A stretch of DNA of 10,616 bases from an uncultured Megasphaera sp. GTDB taxonomy: Bacteria > Bacillota > Negativicutes > Veillonellales > Megasphaeraceae. The notes under the pieces were generated by a model. It saw only the letters and a program-made list of their open reading frames with translations, was not told the origin of the DNA and searched no databases. Position 1 is the stretch's first letter. Every line of letters starts with the position of its first letter. Location of the stretch: positions 1 to 10,616 of the forward strand of contig CABQJB010000059.1 of assembly GCA_902464195.1 (NCBI GenBank), in the 5' to 3' direction. The translations under genes and the position numbers were made by a program. Positions 1 through 5,851 of the stretch are shown here, piece after piece.

Positions 1-10
1 TGTCTATTCT

Positions 11-19
11 ATTATAACA
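11..19 (-). promoter_or_regulatory. Possible extended -10 element for a gene beyond the left edge
   Basis: Read on the minus strand this is TGTTATAAT, an extended -10 (TG, one base, TATAAT). No convincing -35 lies 16-18 bases upstream; the sequence there is only T-rich. It is downstream of the tRNA-Leu terminator, where a new minus-strand transcript could begin. The AT-rich surroundings make a chance match quite possible. Confidence 0.25.
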
Positions 20-45
20 TATATAGATAGAAAGAAAAAGAAGTT

Positions 46-96
46 GGAGAGGTTAACCTCTCCGGCCTTTCAGGCCACCTCTCCTATCAGGAGAGG
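46..96. repeat. Composite palindromic repeat element
   Basis: Three inverted repeats lie end to end. The first is a perfect 18-base palindrome, GGAGAGGTTAACCTCTCC (46-63). The second is a small hairpin, GGCCT-TTC-AGGCC (64-76). The third is an 8-bp stem, CCTCTCCT-ATC-AGGAGAGG (78-96). The same heptamer pair, GGAGAGG and CCTCTCC, occurs in the first and third parts, so alternative long-range pairing is possible (57-63 with 90-96, or 46-52 with 78-84). It is non-coding and sits just past the tRNA terminator. It resembles small REP-like or MITE-like dispersed repeats; copy number cannot be judged from one window. Confidence 0.6.
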
Positions 97-113
97 CTTC
101 CATCACGAAGATT

Positions 114-143
114 AAAAAAGGCTTGCCGCTATGCGACAAGCCT
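114..143 (-). terminator. Intrinsic terminator of tRNA-Leu
   Basis: On the minus strand, AGGCTTG (143-137) and CAAGCCT (125-119) form a 7-bp stem, with an inner GCG/CGC pairing. It is followed by a run of T (complement of A114-A119). It begins about 8 bases after the CCA end of the tRNA and should end that transcript. It may also end read-through from the symporter gene, which has no clear terminator of its own. Confidence 0.85.
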
Positions 144-150
144 CTTTGCT

Positions 151-234
151 TGGTGCCGAGGGAGGGACTTGAACCCTCACGGTGTTACCCGCCTGATTTT
201 GAGTCAGGTGCGTCTGCCATTCCGCCACCCCGGC
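151..234 (-). tRNA. tRNA-Leu, anticodon CAA
   Basis: This is an 84-nt class II tRNA with encoded CCA (complement of 151-153). The acceptor stem GCCGGGG pairs with CCTCGGC, with one G-T pair and discriminator A. The anticodon arm is CCTGA-CTCAAAA-TCAGG, giving anticodon CAA, which reads UUG codons. The extra arm CGG-GTAACA-CCG is the long variable arm of leucine tRNAs. The T arm is GAGGG-TTCAAGT-CCCTC. The gene has its own promoter (284-311) and terminator (114-143), so it looks like an independent single-tRNA unit. Confidence 0.96.
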
Positions 235-239
235 ATATC

Positions 240-280
240 TCTTGTGCCCGGCACATAGTGTTTCAGTGCTTGGCACAAGA
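240..280. repeat. Inverted repeat between tRNA-Leu promoter and tRNA
   Basis: A perfect 9-base inverted repeat, TCTTGTGCC (240-248) and GGCACAAGA (272-280), encloses a smaller one, GCAC (251-254) and GTGC (266-269). It begins 3 bases after the -10 element of the tRNA promoter and covers the expected start of transcription. It could be a structured 5' leader of the precursor tRNA or a protein-binding operator. The outer arm probably straddles the start site, so the hairpin may not form fully in RNA made from this promoter; it would form in read-through RNA from the symporter gene. Confidence 0.55.
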
Positions 281-283
281 AGA

Positions 284-311
284 ATTATACCATAACTAAC
301 GGAATCGTCAA
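284..311 (-). promoter_or_regulatory. Promoter of tRNA-Leu
   Basis: On the minus strand there is a -35 TTGACG (311-306), a 16-bp spacer, and an extended -10 TGGTATAAT whose TATAAT lies at 289-284. This is close to the sigma-70/sigma-A consensus and fits a strongly expressed tRNA gene. The predicted start is near 277. The -35 lies only about 27 bases past the stop codon of the symporter gene. Confidence 0.8.
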
Positions 312-337
312 GTATTTTTTGGGAAAATTTTTACGTC

Positions 338-1723
338 TTAATGGCCAGCCGGTACTTTTTCTTCCGAATCTTCGGCTACGACCATTTCTTCTTCTTTCAA
401 ATGAGCGAAGTATTTCTTCGTTTCGGCTACGACGACGCCAGACAGGCCGATGAGGGCGATGAGGTTCGGGATAGCCATGAGGCCATTGACGATATCAGCC
501 AGGACCCAGATGACGTCGAGCTTGATGAAAGCGCCGCAGGCGACGAGGGCGATGAAGATGATGCGGTACGGCATGATGCCTTTGACGCCGACGAGGTATT
601 CGACGCAGCGTTCACCGTAGTAGTTCCAGCCGAGGATGGTCGTGAAGGCGAACAAGGTCAGGCCAATGCAGAGGATGATGCTGCCATAGGTCGGGAAAGC
701 CATGGTGAAAGCCGCATTGGTCAGGGCTGCGCCATTGACGTCGCCCATCCAGGCACCGCTGACGACCAGGACCAGACCGGTCAAGGTGCAGATGATGATG
801 GTGTCGATGAAGGTACCAGTCATGGAAATGAGGCCCTGTTCAGCCGGCCATTTCGTCTTGGCAGCAGCGGCTACGATAGGCGCACTGCCCAGGCCCGATT
901 CATTGGAGAAGACGCCGCGGGCGACACCGTTGCGCATAGCGACCAAGACCGTAGCGCCGAGGAAGCCGCCAGCTGCAGCCGTCGGTGTGAAGGCGCTGAC
1001 GATGATCTGTTCGACAGCAGCCGGAATCTGATCAGCAAAGACGACCAGGAAAGCGACGGTGGAAACGACATAGATGACAGCCATGGCCGGGACGATTTTG
1101 GAAGCGACGCGGGCGATGGACTGGAGGCCGCCGATGGTGATGGCAGCGACGAGGATAGTCAATACGATGGCCGTGTATTCGACGGGGATGCTCGTCGTCA
1201 GGCGCGTGATTTCAACGATGGAATTGACCTGAGCGAAGGTCCCGATGCCGAAGAAGGCGACGAGGACGCCGAAGAAAGCGAACAAGAAAGCCAGGGGCTT
1301 GTATTTCTTGCCCAGGCCGTTTTCGATGTAGTACATCGGGCCGCCGGCGATATCACCGTTCTTATCGACCGTGCGGTATTTGACAGCCAGACAGCCTTCG
1401 GCATATTTCGTGGCCATTCCGACGAAAGCGGCCATCCACATCCAGAAGATAGCGCCAGGGCCGCCGGCATGGACAGCCGTAGCGACGCCGACGATATTAC
1501 CAGTCCCGACCGTAGCGGCCAGGGCCGTGCACAATGCCTTGAAGCTGTCTACGTCGCCTTCGCCCTGGTTCTTAGCCGTGAAGATGAGCTTCAGCGCTTT
1601 CGGCAGGCGGAAGACCTGGAGCAGATGGAGACGGATGGTCAGCATCAGGCCGGTACCGATGAGCAGGACCAGCAAGGGCGGGCCCCAGACAAAACTATCA
1701 ATGGCATTCAACGTTTCTAACAT
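338..1723 (-). CDS. Alanine/glycine:cation symporter (AGCS family)
   Basis: This is a 461-residue integral membrane transporter that, by family, takes up glycine or alanine with Na+ (or H+). The family signature around residues 64-82 contains GTGNIVGVA. Other conserved stretches are GGPG (87-90), GGPMYYI (127-133), GVFSNESGLGSAP (270-282) and GWNYYGERCVEYL (365-377). Roughly ten or eleven hydrophobic segments run from residue 13 to about 432, followed by a charged, acidic cytoplasmic tail. The ATG at 1723 is preceded by GGGGAG with 8-nt spacing; an ATG 7 bases upstream is out of frame and too close to the site. The upstream tandem glycine riboswitch argues that glycine is a physiological substrate, but the protein alone does not separate glycine from alanine. 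Length is normal for the family. No clear terminator follows. Confidence 0.95.
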   Translation of the reverse strand: MLETLNAIDSFVWGPPLLVLLIGTGLMLTIRLHLLQVFRLPKALKLIFTAKNQGEGDVDSFKALCTALAATVGTGNIVGVATAVHAGGPGAIFWMWMAAFVGMATKYAEGCLAVKYRTVDKNGDIAGGPMYYIENGLGKKYKPLAFLFAFFGVLVAFFGIGTFAQVNSIVEITRLTTSIPVEYTAIVLTILVAAITIGGLQSIARVASKIVPAMAVIYVVSTVAFLVVFADQIPAAVEQIIVSAFTPTAAAGGFLGATVLVAMRNGVARGVFSNESGLGSAPIVAAAAKTKWPAEQGLISMTGTFIDTIIICTLTGLVLVVSGAWMGDVNGAALTNAAFTMAFPTYGSIILCIGLTLFAFTTILGWNYYGERCVEYLVGVKGIMPYRIIFIALVACGAFIKLDVIWVLADIVNGLMAIPNLIALIGLSGVVVAETKKYFAHLKEEEMVVAEDSEEKVPAGH

Positions 1724-1764
1724 CTTTCATACTCCCCTTTTGTTATGGTAATTATAATGACATG

Positions 1765-1801
1765 AAAACAAGACCTATCATCATCACTCTGAAGATAGGT
1801 C
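1765..1801 (-). terminator. Riboswitch expression-platform terminator
   Basis: On the minus strand GACCTATC (801-794) and GATAGGTC (779-772) form a perfect 8-bp stem with a 14-base loop, followed by TTGTTTTC. This is intrinsic-terminator-like and lies between aptamer 2 and the symporter ribosome site, the usual place for a transcription-control platform. I could not identify a convincing competing antiterminator, so I cannot say whether glycine turns the gene on or off. Confidence 0.65.
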
Positions 1802-1837
1802 CTAAGGGTCGCAGAAAAAGAAAGGTCGTTCTGCCAG

Positions 1838-2000
1838 CTCTGTCCTTTTGCCTGAGAGATTAGGAATCACTTCCTTGCACCTTCGGCGCCCAAATGGGAC
1901 TCTCCAGAGTCGTGTCCACACACGGTCCCACCCCCTGAGGGGCACCTGAGAGTTTGACTCCGTCGGTAGGCTTTGCCTTCTCCCGTGTGTTTCGTTCACG
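1838..2000 (-). promoter_or_regulatory. Tandem glycine riboswitch
   Basis: On the minus strand two glycine aptamers lie in tandem. Aptamer 1 (1990-1918) is closed by ACACACGG pairing with CCGTGTGT and contains GGGAGA and the conserved AAACTCTCAGGT. Aptamer 2 (1909-1838) is closed by CTCTG and CAGAG and contains CTGGAGAGT, GCGCCGAAGGTGCAA and TCTCTCAGGCAAAAGGACAG, all hallmark glycine-riboswitch core segments. The leader CGTGAACGAA (2000-1991) and the linker GGACACG (1917-1911) can pair as CGTG/CACG flanking GA/GA, matching the leader-linker kink-turn known for this class. It is followed by a terminator-like hairpin and an AGCS transporter gene, so it should control glycine uptake. Confidence 0.95.
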
Positions 2001-2022
2001 CAATATGTATGATGTGATTGTT

Positions 2023-2051
2023 ATTATAAACCGGCTTCTTAAAAATTGCAA
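2023..2051 (-). promoter_or_regulatory. Promoter of riboswitch-symporter unit
   Basis: On the minus strand: -35 TTGCAA (2051-2046), 17-bp spacer, -10 TATAAT (2028-2023). The predicted start near 2016 leaves a short leader before the kink-turn strand of the riboswitch. It lies just downstream of cdd. Only a weak 4-bp hairpin with a T-run overlaps it, so read-through from the cdd operon may also enter the riboswitch. Confidence 0.7.
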
Positions 2052-2090
2052 GCCCTTTGCGGAAATTTGTCCGTATTCAGCGAACTTTCT

Positions 2091-2477
2091 TTACAAATCT
2101 GTGTCAGAAAAGGCGTACGGCAGGAGCTGGTCCATCGTGACGACGCACCATTCCCCTTTCAAGTTGGCCATAATGACCTTGGGGATATGGAATTCGGCCA
2201 TGACCTGCCGGCAGGCGCCGCAGGGCGAGCAAGGGCCGGGCGTATCGGCGACGATGGCGATAGCCGTAAAGTCCCGTTCCCCTTCGGATACGGCCTTGAA
2301 GATAGCCGTCCGTTCGGCACAGTTGCCCAGGGGATAACTGGAATTCTCGATGTTGCAGCCGCCATAGACCTTCCCCGACGCGGCCAGGACGGCAGCGCCG
2401 ACGGGAAAATGAGAATACGGGCTGTACGAATGAGCGCGGTAGGCTTTCGCTTTTTCTATGAGTTCTTCATCAGTCAT
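2091..2477 (-). CDS. cdd: Cytidine deaminase
   Basis: This 128-residue protein is the small homotetrameric type of cytidine/deoxycytidine deaminase, which hydrolyses cytidine to uridine and ammonia in pyrimidine salvage. Zinc-site motifs are clear: CAE (Cys53, catalytic Glu55) and PCGAC (Cys86, Cys89). The substrate-binding stretches FPVGAA (24-29) and NIEN (42-45) are present. I place the start at the ATG at 2477, giving MTDEELI. It forms an ATGA overlap with the surE stop and has AAAGGA about 11 bases upstream. Longer in-frame starts at 2489 and 2531 would add residues not typical of the family and have poor ribosome sites. Its position after pssA and surE suggests a part in recycling CMP-derived cytidine (inference). 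Confidence 0.93.
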   Translation of the reverse strand: MTDEELIEKAKAYRAHSYSPYSHFPVGAAVLAASGKVYGGCNIENSSYPLGNCAERTAIFKAVSEGERDFTAIAIVADTPGPCSPCGACRQVMAEFHIPKVIMANLKGEWCVVTMDQLLPYAFSDTDL

Positions 2478-3232
2478 AGTGATAGACATCCTTTCAAGTG
2501 ATCCATGACCCGGTCGGCCGTCTGCTGCCATTTGAGCGGCGTCAAGGCGATATGACCCTGGCGGATGCAGGCGACATCGCTGTCATCGGGAGCTGTCGTC
2601 ATGTCGATATCGCCGACGATGTGATAGCAGACGCTGCCGTCGAGGTCGCGTTTCTCAGCAATGACGTTGTGGTAAATCTGGACCGTCTGGGGCACGACGC
2701 GGACATTGTCCAGGCTGATGGCCCCTGCTGGCGGCACGTTGACGTTGACGATGCCCGGGAAGCGGCCTTTGACGACGAGCTTCTGGACCAGGTCCCAGAC
2801 AAGGTGTGCCGTCTGGGCGCAGCGTTCGTCAGTCATGCCCAGCATGGATACGGCAAAGGCCGGCAGGCCGTAATACGGCCCTTCCATGGCAGCCGACACG
2901 GTCCCGGAATAGAGGACATCGCTGCCCAGGTTATAGCCGTCGTTGATGCCGGAAATGATGAGGTCCGGTTTATCCTCTTTGAGGAAATATTCCATGGCCA
3001 TCTTGACGCAGTCTACGGGCGTACCGGATACGGCGATTTCCCGGATTCCCGGCACCGTCGATTCGTCGCGGCAGTAGAGAGCCTTGTTGATAGTCATAGA
3101 ATGAGACGCCGCACTGCGCTGGCCATTGGGCGCAACGACAGTCAGGCGGCAGTCATGGGATGCCAGCTCCCGCTTCAGCGTCTGAAGGCCCGGAGCCTTC
3201 AAGCCGTCATCATTGGTCAACAAAATATGCAT
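2474..3232 (-). CDS. surE: 5'/3'-nucleotidase SurE
   Basis: This 252-residue protein belongs to the SurE metal-dependent phosphatase family, which removes phosphate from nucleoside 5'- or 3'-monophosphates and, in some species, short polyphosphate. The N-terminal Rossmann-like core starts with TNDDG (Asp8, Asp9 as metal ligands). VAPNGQRSAASHS (33-45) contains the metal-binding Ser40, and SGTPVDCV (69-76) and SGIN (94-97, Asn97 ligand) are followed by the conserved NLGSDVLYSGTVSAAMEG region (101-118). Length is usual for the family. The ATG has AAGGAG with 7-nt spacing, and this site overlaps the stop codon of the preceding glycosyltransferase gene (TAAGGAG). The 3' end overlaps cdd by 4 bases, which suggests coupled translation. 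Confidence 0.95.
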   Translation of the reverse strand: MHILLTNDDGLKAPGLQTLKRELASHDCRLTVVAPNGQRSAASHSMTINKALYCRDESTVPGIREIAVSGTPVDCVKMAMEYFLKEDKPDLIISGINDGYNLGSDVLYSGTVSAAMEGPYYGLPAFAVSMLGMTDERCAQTAHLVWDLVQKLVVKGRFPGIVNVNVPPAGAISLDNVRVVPQTVQIYHNVIAEKRDLDGSVCYHIVGDIDMTTAPDDSDVACIRQGHIALTPLKWQQTADRVMDHLKGCLSL

Positions 3233-3243
3233 AGTCTATCTCC

Positions 3244-4494
3244 TTACTTCTTGTTTTCTTTACGCAATAAGGCCGCGCTTTCATAAGACAGGGCCCGCGT
3301 GTGCAGAGTGTGGCTCCATTTCATCTTGTGCCGGTCTTTGAAACCGAGGAAGTTGACAGGGATCCAGCTGTACATGAAAATCGGATAAATAATGAGGTAT
3401 GCCCATGATTTCGGCGGCACCTTGATCTGCAGGAGGACGATGACCGGTATGAGGTACTGGCCGACGCCGATGATGGTCCAGATCTGGACGGGCACGATGG
3501 CATTGAGGATATTCGTATAGAACGGCAGATACGAATTGATGGAAGCCAGGACGGCGTAAATCGTCGAAGCCATCATGAAGAACGGCTGGGACAAAGTGAC
3601 GATGCCGTCGAGCATGCGGATATTGCCGGTCTTGATGCCCCGGGCGAAGAGCTTGGGGATGAAGCGTTCGCCGCAGTCACACTGGCCCTGGGCCCAACGC
3701 TTGCGCTGGCGGCAGGACTGCATGAAGCCGACGACCTTTTCGTCGTAAATGATGGCATCATGGGCCCAGCAGGTACGGACGCCTTCGAGGAGGACTTTCA
3801 TGGAAAATTCCATATCTTCCGTCAGGCAGTCGCAGCCCCAGCCGTACTTGCGGACGATTTCCGTGGCAATGCACATGCCCGTGCCACCCAGGGCCGTGGA
3901 CAAACCGATGTTGTACTTGGCCAGGTGCCACATGTGGTTGATGAGCCAGAAGGCAATGGAAAACGTACCGGCAATCCAAGAATCCGTCGGATTCTTGGAA
4001 TCCATATAGCCCTGGATAACCTTTTCCCCCTTGCAGAGGTGGTTGTTCATTTCCCGCAGGAATTCCGGATGGACCAGGTTGTCCGCATCGAAGACGACGA
4101 AAGCGTCATACTGCTTTTCCTGGGCCAGCATCTGTGAGAACATCCAGTCCAGGGCATAGCCCTTGCCGACCTGTTCCTTGTTGGTCCGCACCTTGACGAT
4201 GGCCCCGTGCTCGCGGCAGATGTCGGCCGTATGGTCCGTGCAGTTATCGGCGACGACGTAGATGTCGTACATATCCTTGGGATAGTTGAGCTGTTTCAGA
4301 TTGTCGATGAGCTGCCAGACGACTTTTTCTTCGTTATGCGCGCAAATAACGGCAGCGAAGGTATTCTTAGGCGCTACCGTAATGCGTTCCCGCCGCTTCA
4401 TGAGGCCGAAGCAGGCGAGGATGAAATAATAGAGGGAATAAAAAACGATGATGACCTGTATGGGTATCATGATGATATCCAAGATGTGTTCCAT
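3244..4494 (-). CDS. Membrane glycosyltransferase, family 2
   Basis: This 416-residue protein has one N-terminal membrane segment (about 7-31), a cytoplasmic GT-A domain, and about three C-terminal membrane segments (about 300-384). The GT2 motifs are complete: VADN (Asp83, nucleotide binding), FDADN with the DxD pair Asp136/Asp138, TED (225-227, catalytic base region), and QRKRW (263-267, the QxxRW acceptor/product-site motif of processive cellulose/hyaluronan-synthase-like enzymes). It should therefore transfer sugar from a nucleotide-sugar at the inner face of the membrane. Substrate and product are not readable. Its place between pssA and surE suggests a lipid-linked or envelope glycan (inference). 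The ATG has GGGAGAG about 6 bases upstream. The gene lies 20 bases after pssA. Confidence 0.85.
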   Translation of the reverse strand: MEHILDIIMIPIQVIIVFYSLYYFILACFGLMKRRERITVAPKNTFAAVICAHNEEKVVWQLIDNLKQLNYPKDMYDIYVVADNCTDHTADICREHGAIVKVRTNKEQVGKGYALDWMFSQMLAQEKQYDAFVVFDADNLVHPEFLREMNNHLCKGEKVIQGYMDSKNPTDSWIAGTFSIAFWLINHMWHLAKYNIGLSTALGGTGMCIATEIVRKYGWGCDCLTEDMEFSMKVLLEGVRTCWAHDAIIYDEKVVGFMQSCRQRKRWAQGQCDCGERFIPKLFARGIKTGNIRMLDGIVTLSQPFFMMASTIYAVLASINSYLPFYTNILNAIVPVQIWTIIGVGQYLIPVIVLLQIKVPPKSWAYLIIYPIFMYSWIPVNFLGFKDRHKMKWSHTLHTRALSYESAALLRKENKK

Positions 4495-4514
4495 ATGCGA
4501 CTCTCCCTAAAGAC

Positions 4515-5189
4515 TTAGCGAGCAGCTGCGACGTTCATGGCCGTATTGACTAACCCGAAGACGATATACAGTAAGAAAGGCATGGTGATGATCAGATGGA
4601 AGTCGACGAAGACCAAGACCAAAACGCCGAAGATGAGGGCAATGGCCAGGGCCGATTTATGGAGTACGTCCGGGCTGGCCCCTTTAAAATCGGGGTTGTG
4701 GACCTTGCTGACCAGATGGTAGCCCAGGAGGACGACGAAGATGGCCAGCAGCCATGCCGGCAGGACGGCGCCGGAAATGACGTACGTCGCAATGAGGCAG
4801 CCGCCGTTAGGAATCGGCATGCCCTGGAAATAGCCGTGGATGACGCCGGTGTTGAGGTTGAACCGGGCCAGGCGGATACCGCCGAGGGCAGCGTAGATGA
4901 TGGCCGGGATGGCGCCGATCCAGCCCAGGGACTGGAGTGAATAAGAATAAATCAGGAAAGCCGAAGCGGCCCCAAAGGATACGACGTCGGATAAGGAGTC
5001 GAGTTCCTTGCCGAAATCACCGGCGACGCCAAGGGCACGGGCCGAGCGGCCGTCGCAAGCGTCGCAAACCATGGCCAGCAGGATGCAGACACCGGCCCAG
5101 GTATAGAGCCCGTGGAGGGTCATGATCATACTCAGGACCCCGAAGCTGAGGTTCCCTGATGTAAACAGACAGGGTATTACATTTTTCAT
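4515..5189 (-). CDS. pssA: CDP-diacylglycerol-serine O-phosphatidyltransferase
   Basis: This 224-residue polytopic membrane enzyme joins CDP-diacylglycerol and L-serine to give phosphatidylserine and CMP. The CDP-alcohol phosphatidyltransferase signature is complete: Asp43, Asp46-Gly47, Ala50-Arg51, Gly60, Asp64 and Asp68, with spacing DxxDGxxAR(x8)GxxxDxxxD. About six to eight hydrophobic segments surround it. The general CDP-alcohol motif does not fix the alcohol, but serine is strongly supported by direct linkage to psd and by the GGIRLARFN (103-111) stretch seen in PssA proteins. Its ATG overlaps the psd stop by one base (TAATG), and its GGAGG ribosome site lies inside the end of psd, so translation is probably coupled. 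Confidence 0.93.
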   Translation of the reverse strand: MKNVIPCLFTSGNLSFGVLSMIMTLHGLYTWAGVCILLAMVCDACDGRSARALGVAGDFGKELDSLSDVVSFGAASAFLIYSYSLQSLGWIGAIPAIIYAALGGIRLARFNLNTGVIHGYFQGMPIPNGGCLIATYVISGAVLPAWLLAIFVVLLGYHLVSKVHNPDFKGASPDVLHKSALAIALIFGVLVLVFVDFHLIITMPFLLYIVFGLVNTAMNVAAAR

Positions 5190-5839
5190 TAGATAATCCT
5201 CCCTATGACGGATTCACCAGCACGGACCTTCTGGCCCTTCTTGACGGTGATTTCCACGTTGTCGCGGACATAGATTTCTGCACACGACCCGAATTTGATC
5301 ATACCGTAGAGCTGGCCGTGCTGCAGTTCATCGCCCAAGGTGACCCAGGAGACGATGCGCCGTGCCAGGATGCCGGCAATGATAGTGACCAGGATATCCG
5401 TATGGGCTGAATGGATGCCGATGGAATAGCGTTCGTTTTCATAGCCGACGCCCTCTTTATAAGCCGGACGGAAGCGGCCGCACGTATACTGCTGAAAATC
5501 AATGGTCCCCGGCAGCGGTGCCCGGTTGACATGGGCATCGAAGATGGACAGGAAAATGATGATTTTCCGGCACTTCCGGTTGAGATAGGCATCTTCTTCC
5601 ACTTCTTCGACACCGACGACGGTCCCGTCGGCCGGCGACACCAGGAGATGGTCGTCTGTCGGCATGGTCCGGCTCGGGTTACGGAAGAAGTAGGTAAAAT
5701 ACGCAGCCAGCAGCAGCGGCAGGACCGCTGCATAAGCATTGATGAAATAACCTGCTGCCACAGCCAGTAACAGAGGCACGATAATGAAGGGGTATCCGTC
5801 TTCTACGATATAAGGTTTGTTCAAGACATCACTTTTCAA
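5189..5839 (-). CDS. psd: Phosphatidylserine decarboxylase, short form
   Basis: This 216-residue pyruvoyl enzyme converts phosphatidylserine to phosphatidylethanolamine. An N-terminal hydrophobic anchor (about 16-50) is followed by FFRNPSR (51-57), SPADG with catalytic Asp71, DAHVNRAP with His103, and FGS (183-185). Self-cleavage between Gly184 and Ser185 should create the pyruvoyl group. It is the short Psd form, clearly smaller than E. coli Psd. The residue after the cleavage serine is Cys rather than the Arg I would expect in related short Psd proteins. The start is TTG at 5839. GAGGTG lies 5 bases upstream, and the frame closes at a TGA just above, so no ATG alternative exists near the N-terminus. 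Placement before pssA completes a two-step PE pathway. Confidence 0.93.
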   Translation of the reverse strand: MKSDVLNKPYIVEDGYPFIIVPLLLAVAAGYFINAYAAVLPLLLAAYFTYFFRNPSRTMPTDDHLLVSPADGTVVGVEEVEEDAYLNRKCRKIIIFLSIFDAHVNRAPLPGTIDFQQYTCGRFRPAYKEGVGYENERYSIGIHSAHTDILVTIIAGILARRIVSWVTLGDELQHGQLYGMIKFGSCAEIYVRDNVEITVKKGQKVRAGESVIGRII

Positions 5840-5851
5840 CTCATCACCTCA

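Noticed and set aside
341..1720. A 459-codon open frame on the plus strand opposite the symporter gene.
   Set aside because: It mirrors the symporter frame, its product is very rich in Asp, Glu and Gly with no membrane or domain pattern, and no ribosome site fits. It exists because the real gene rarely uses TTA, CTA and TCA codons.
1751..1756. A TATAAT on the minus strand just before the symporter start that could be a second promoter.
   Set aside because: No -35-like sequence lies at a suitable distance and there is no extended -10 TG. The riboswitch architecture explains the region better.
2046..2066. A possible terminator for the cdd operon (GCAA/TTGC stem followed by a T-run on the minus strand).
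   Set aside because: The stem is only 4 bp and overlaps the -35 of the riboswitch promoter. I treat it as too weak to call.
2478..2531. Upstream starts for cdd at 2531 or 2489.
   Set aside because: They overlap surE further, add residues unlike the family N-terminus, and lack a properly spaced ribosome site. The ATGA overlap start at 2477 is the better fit.
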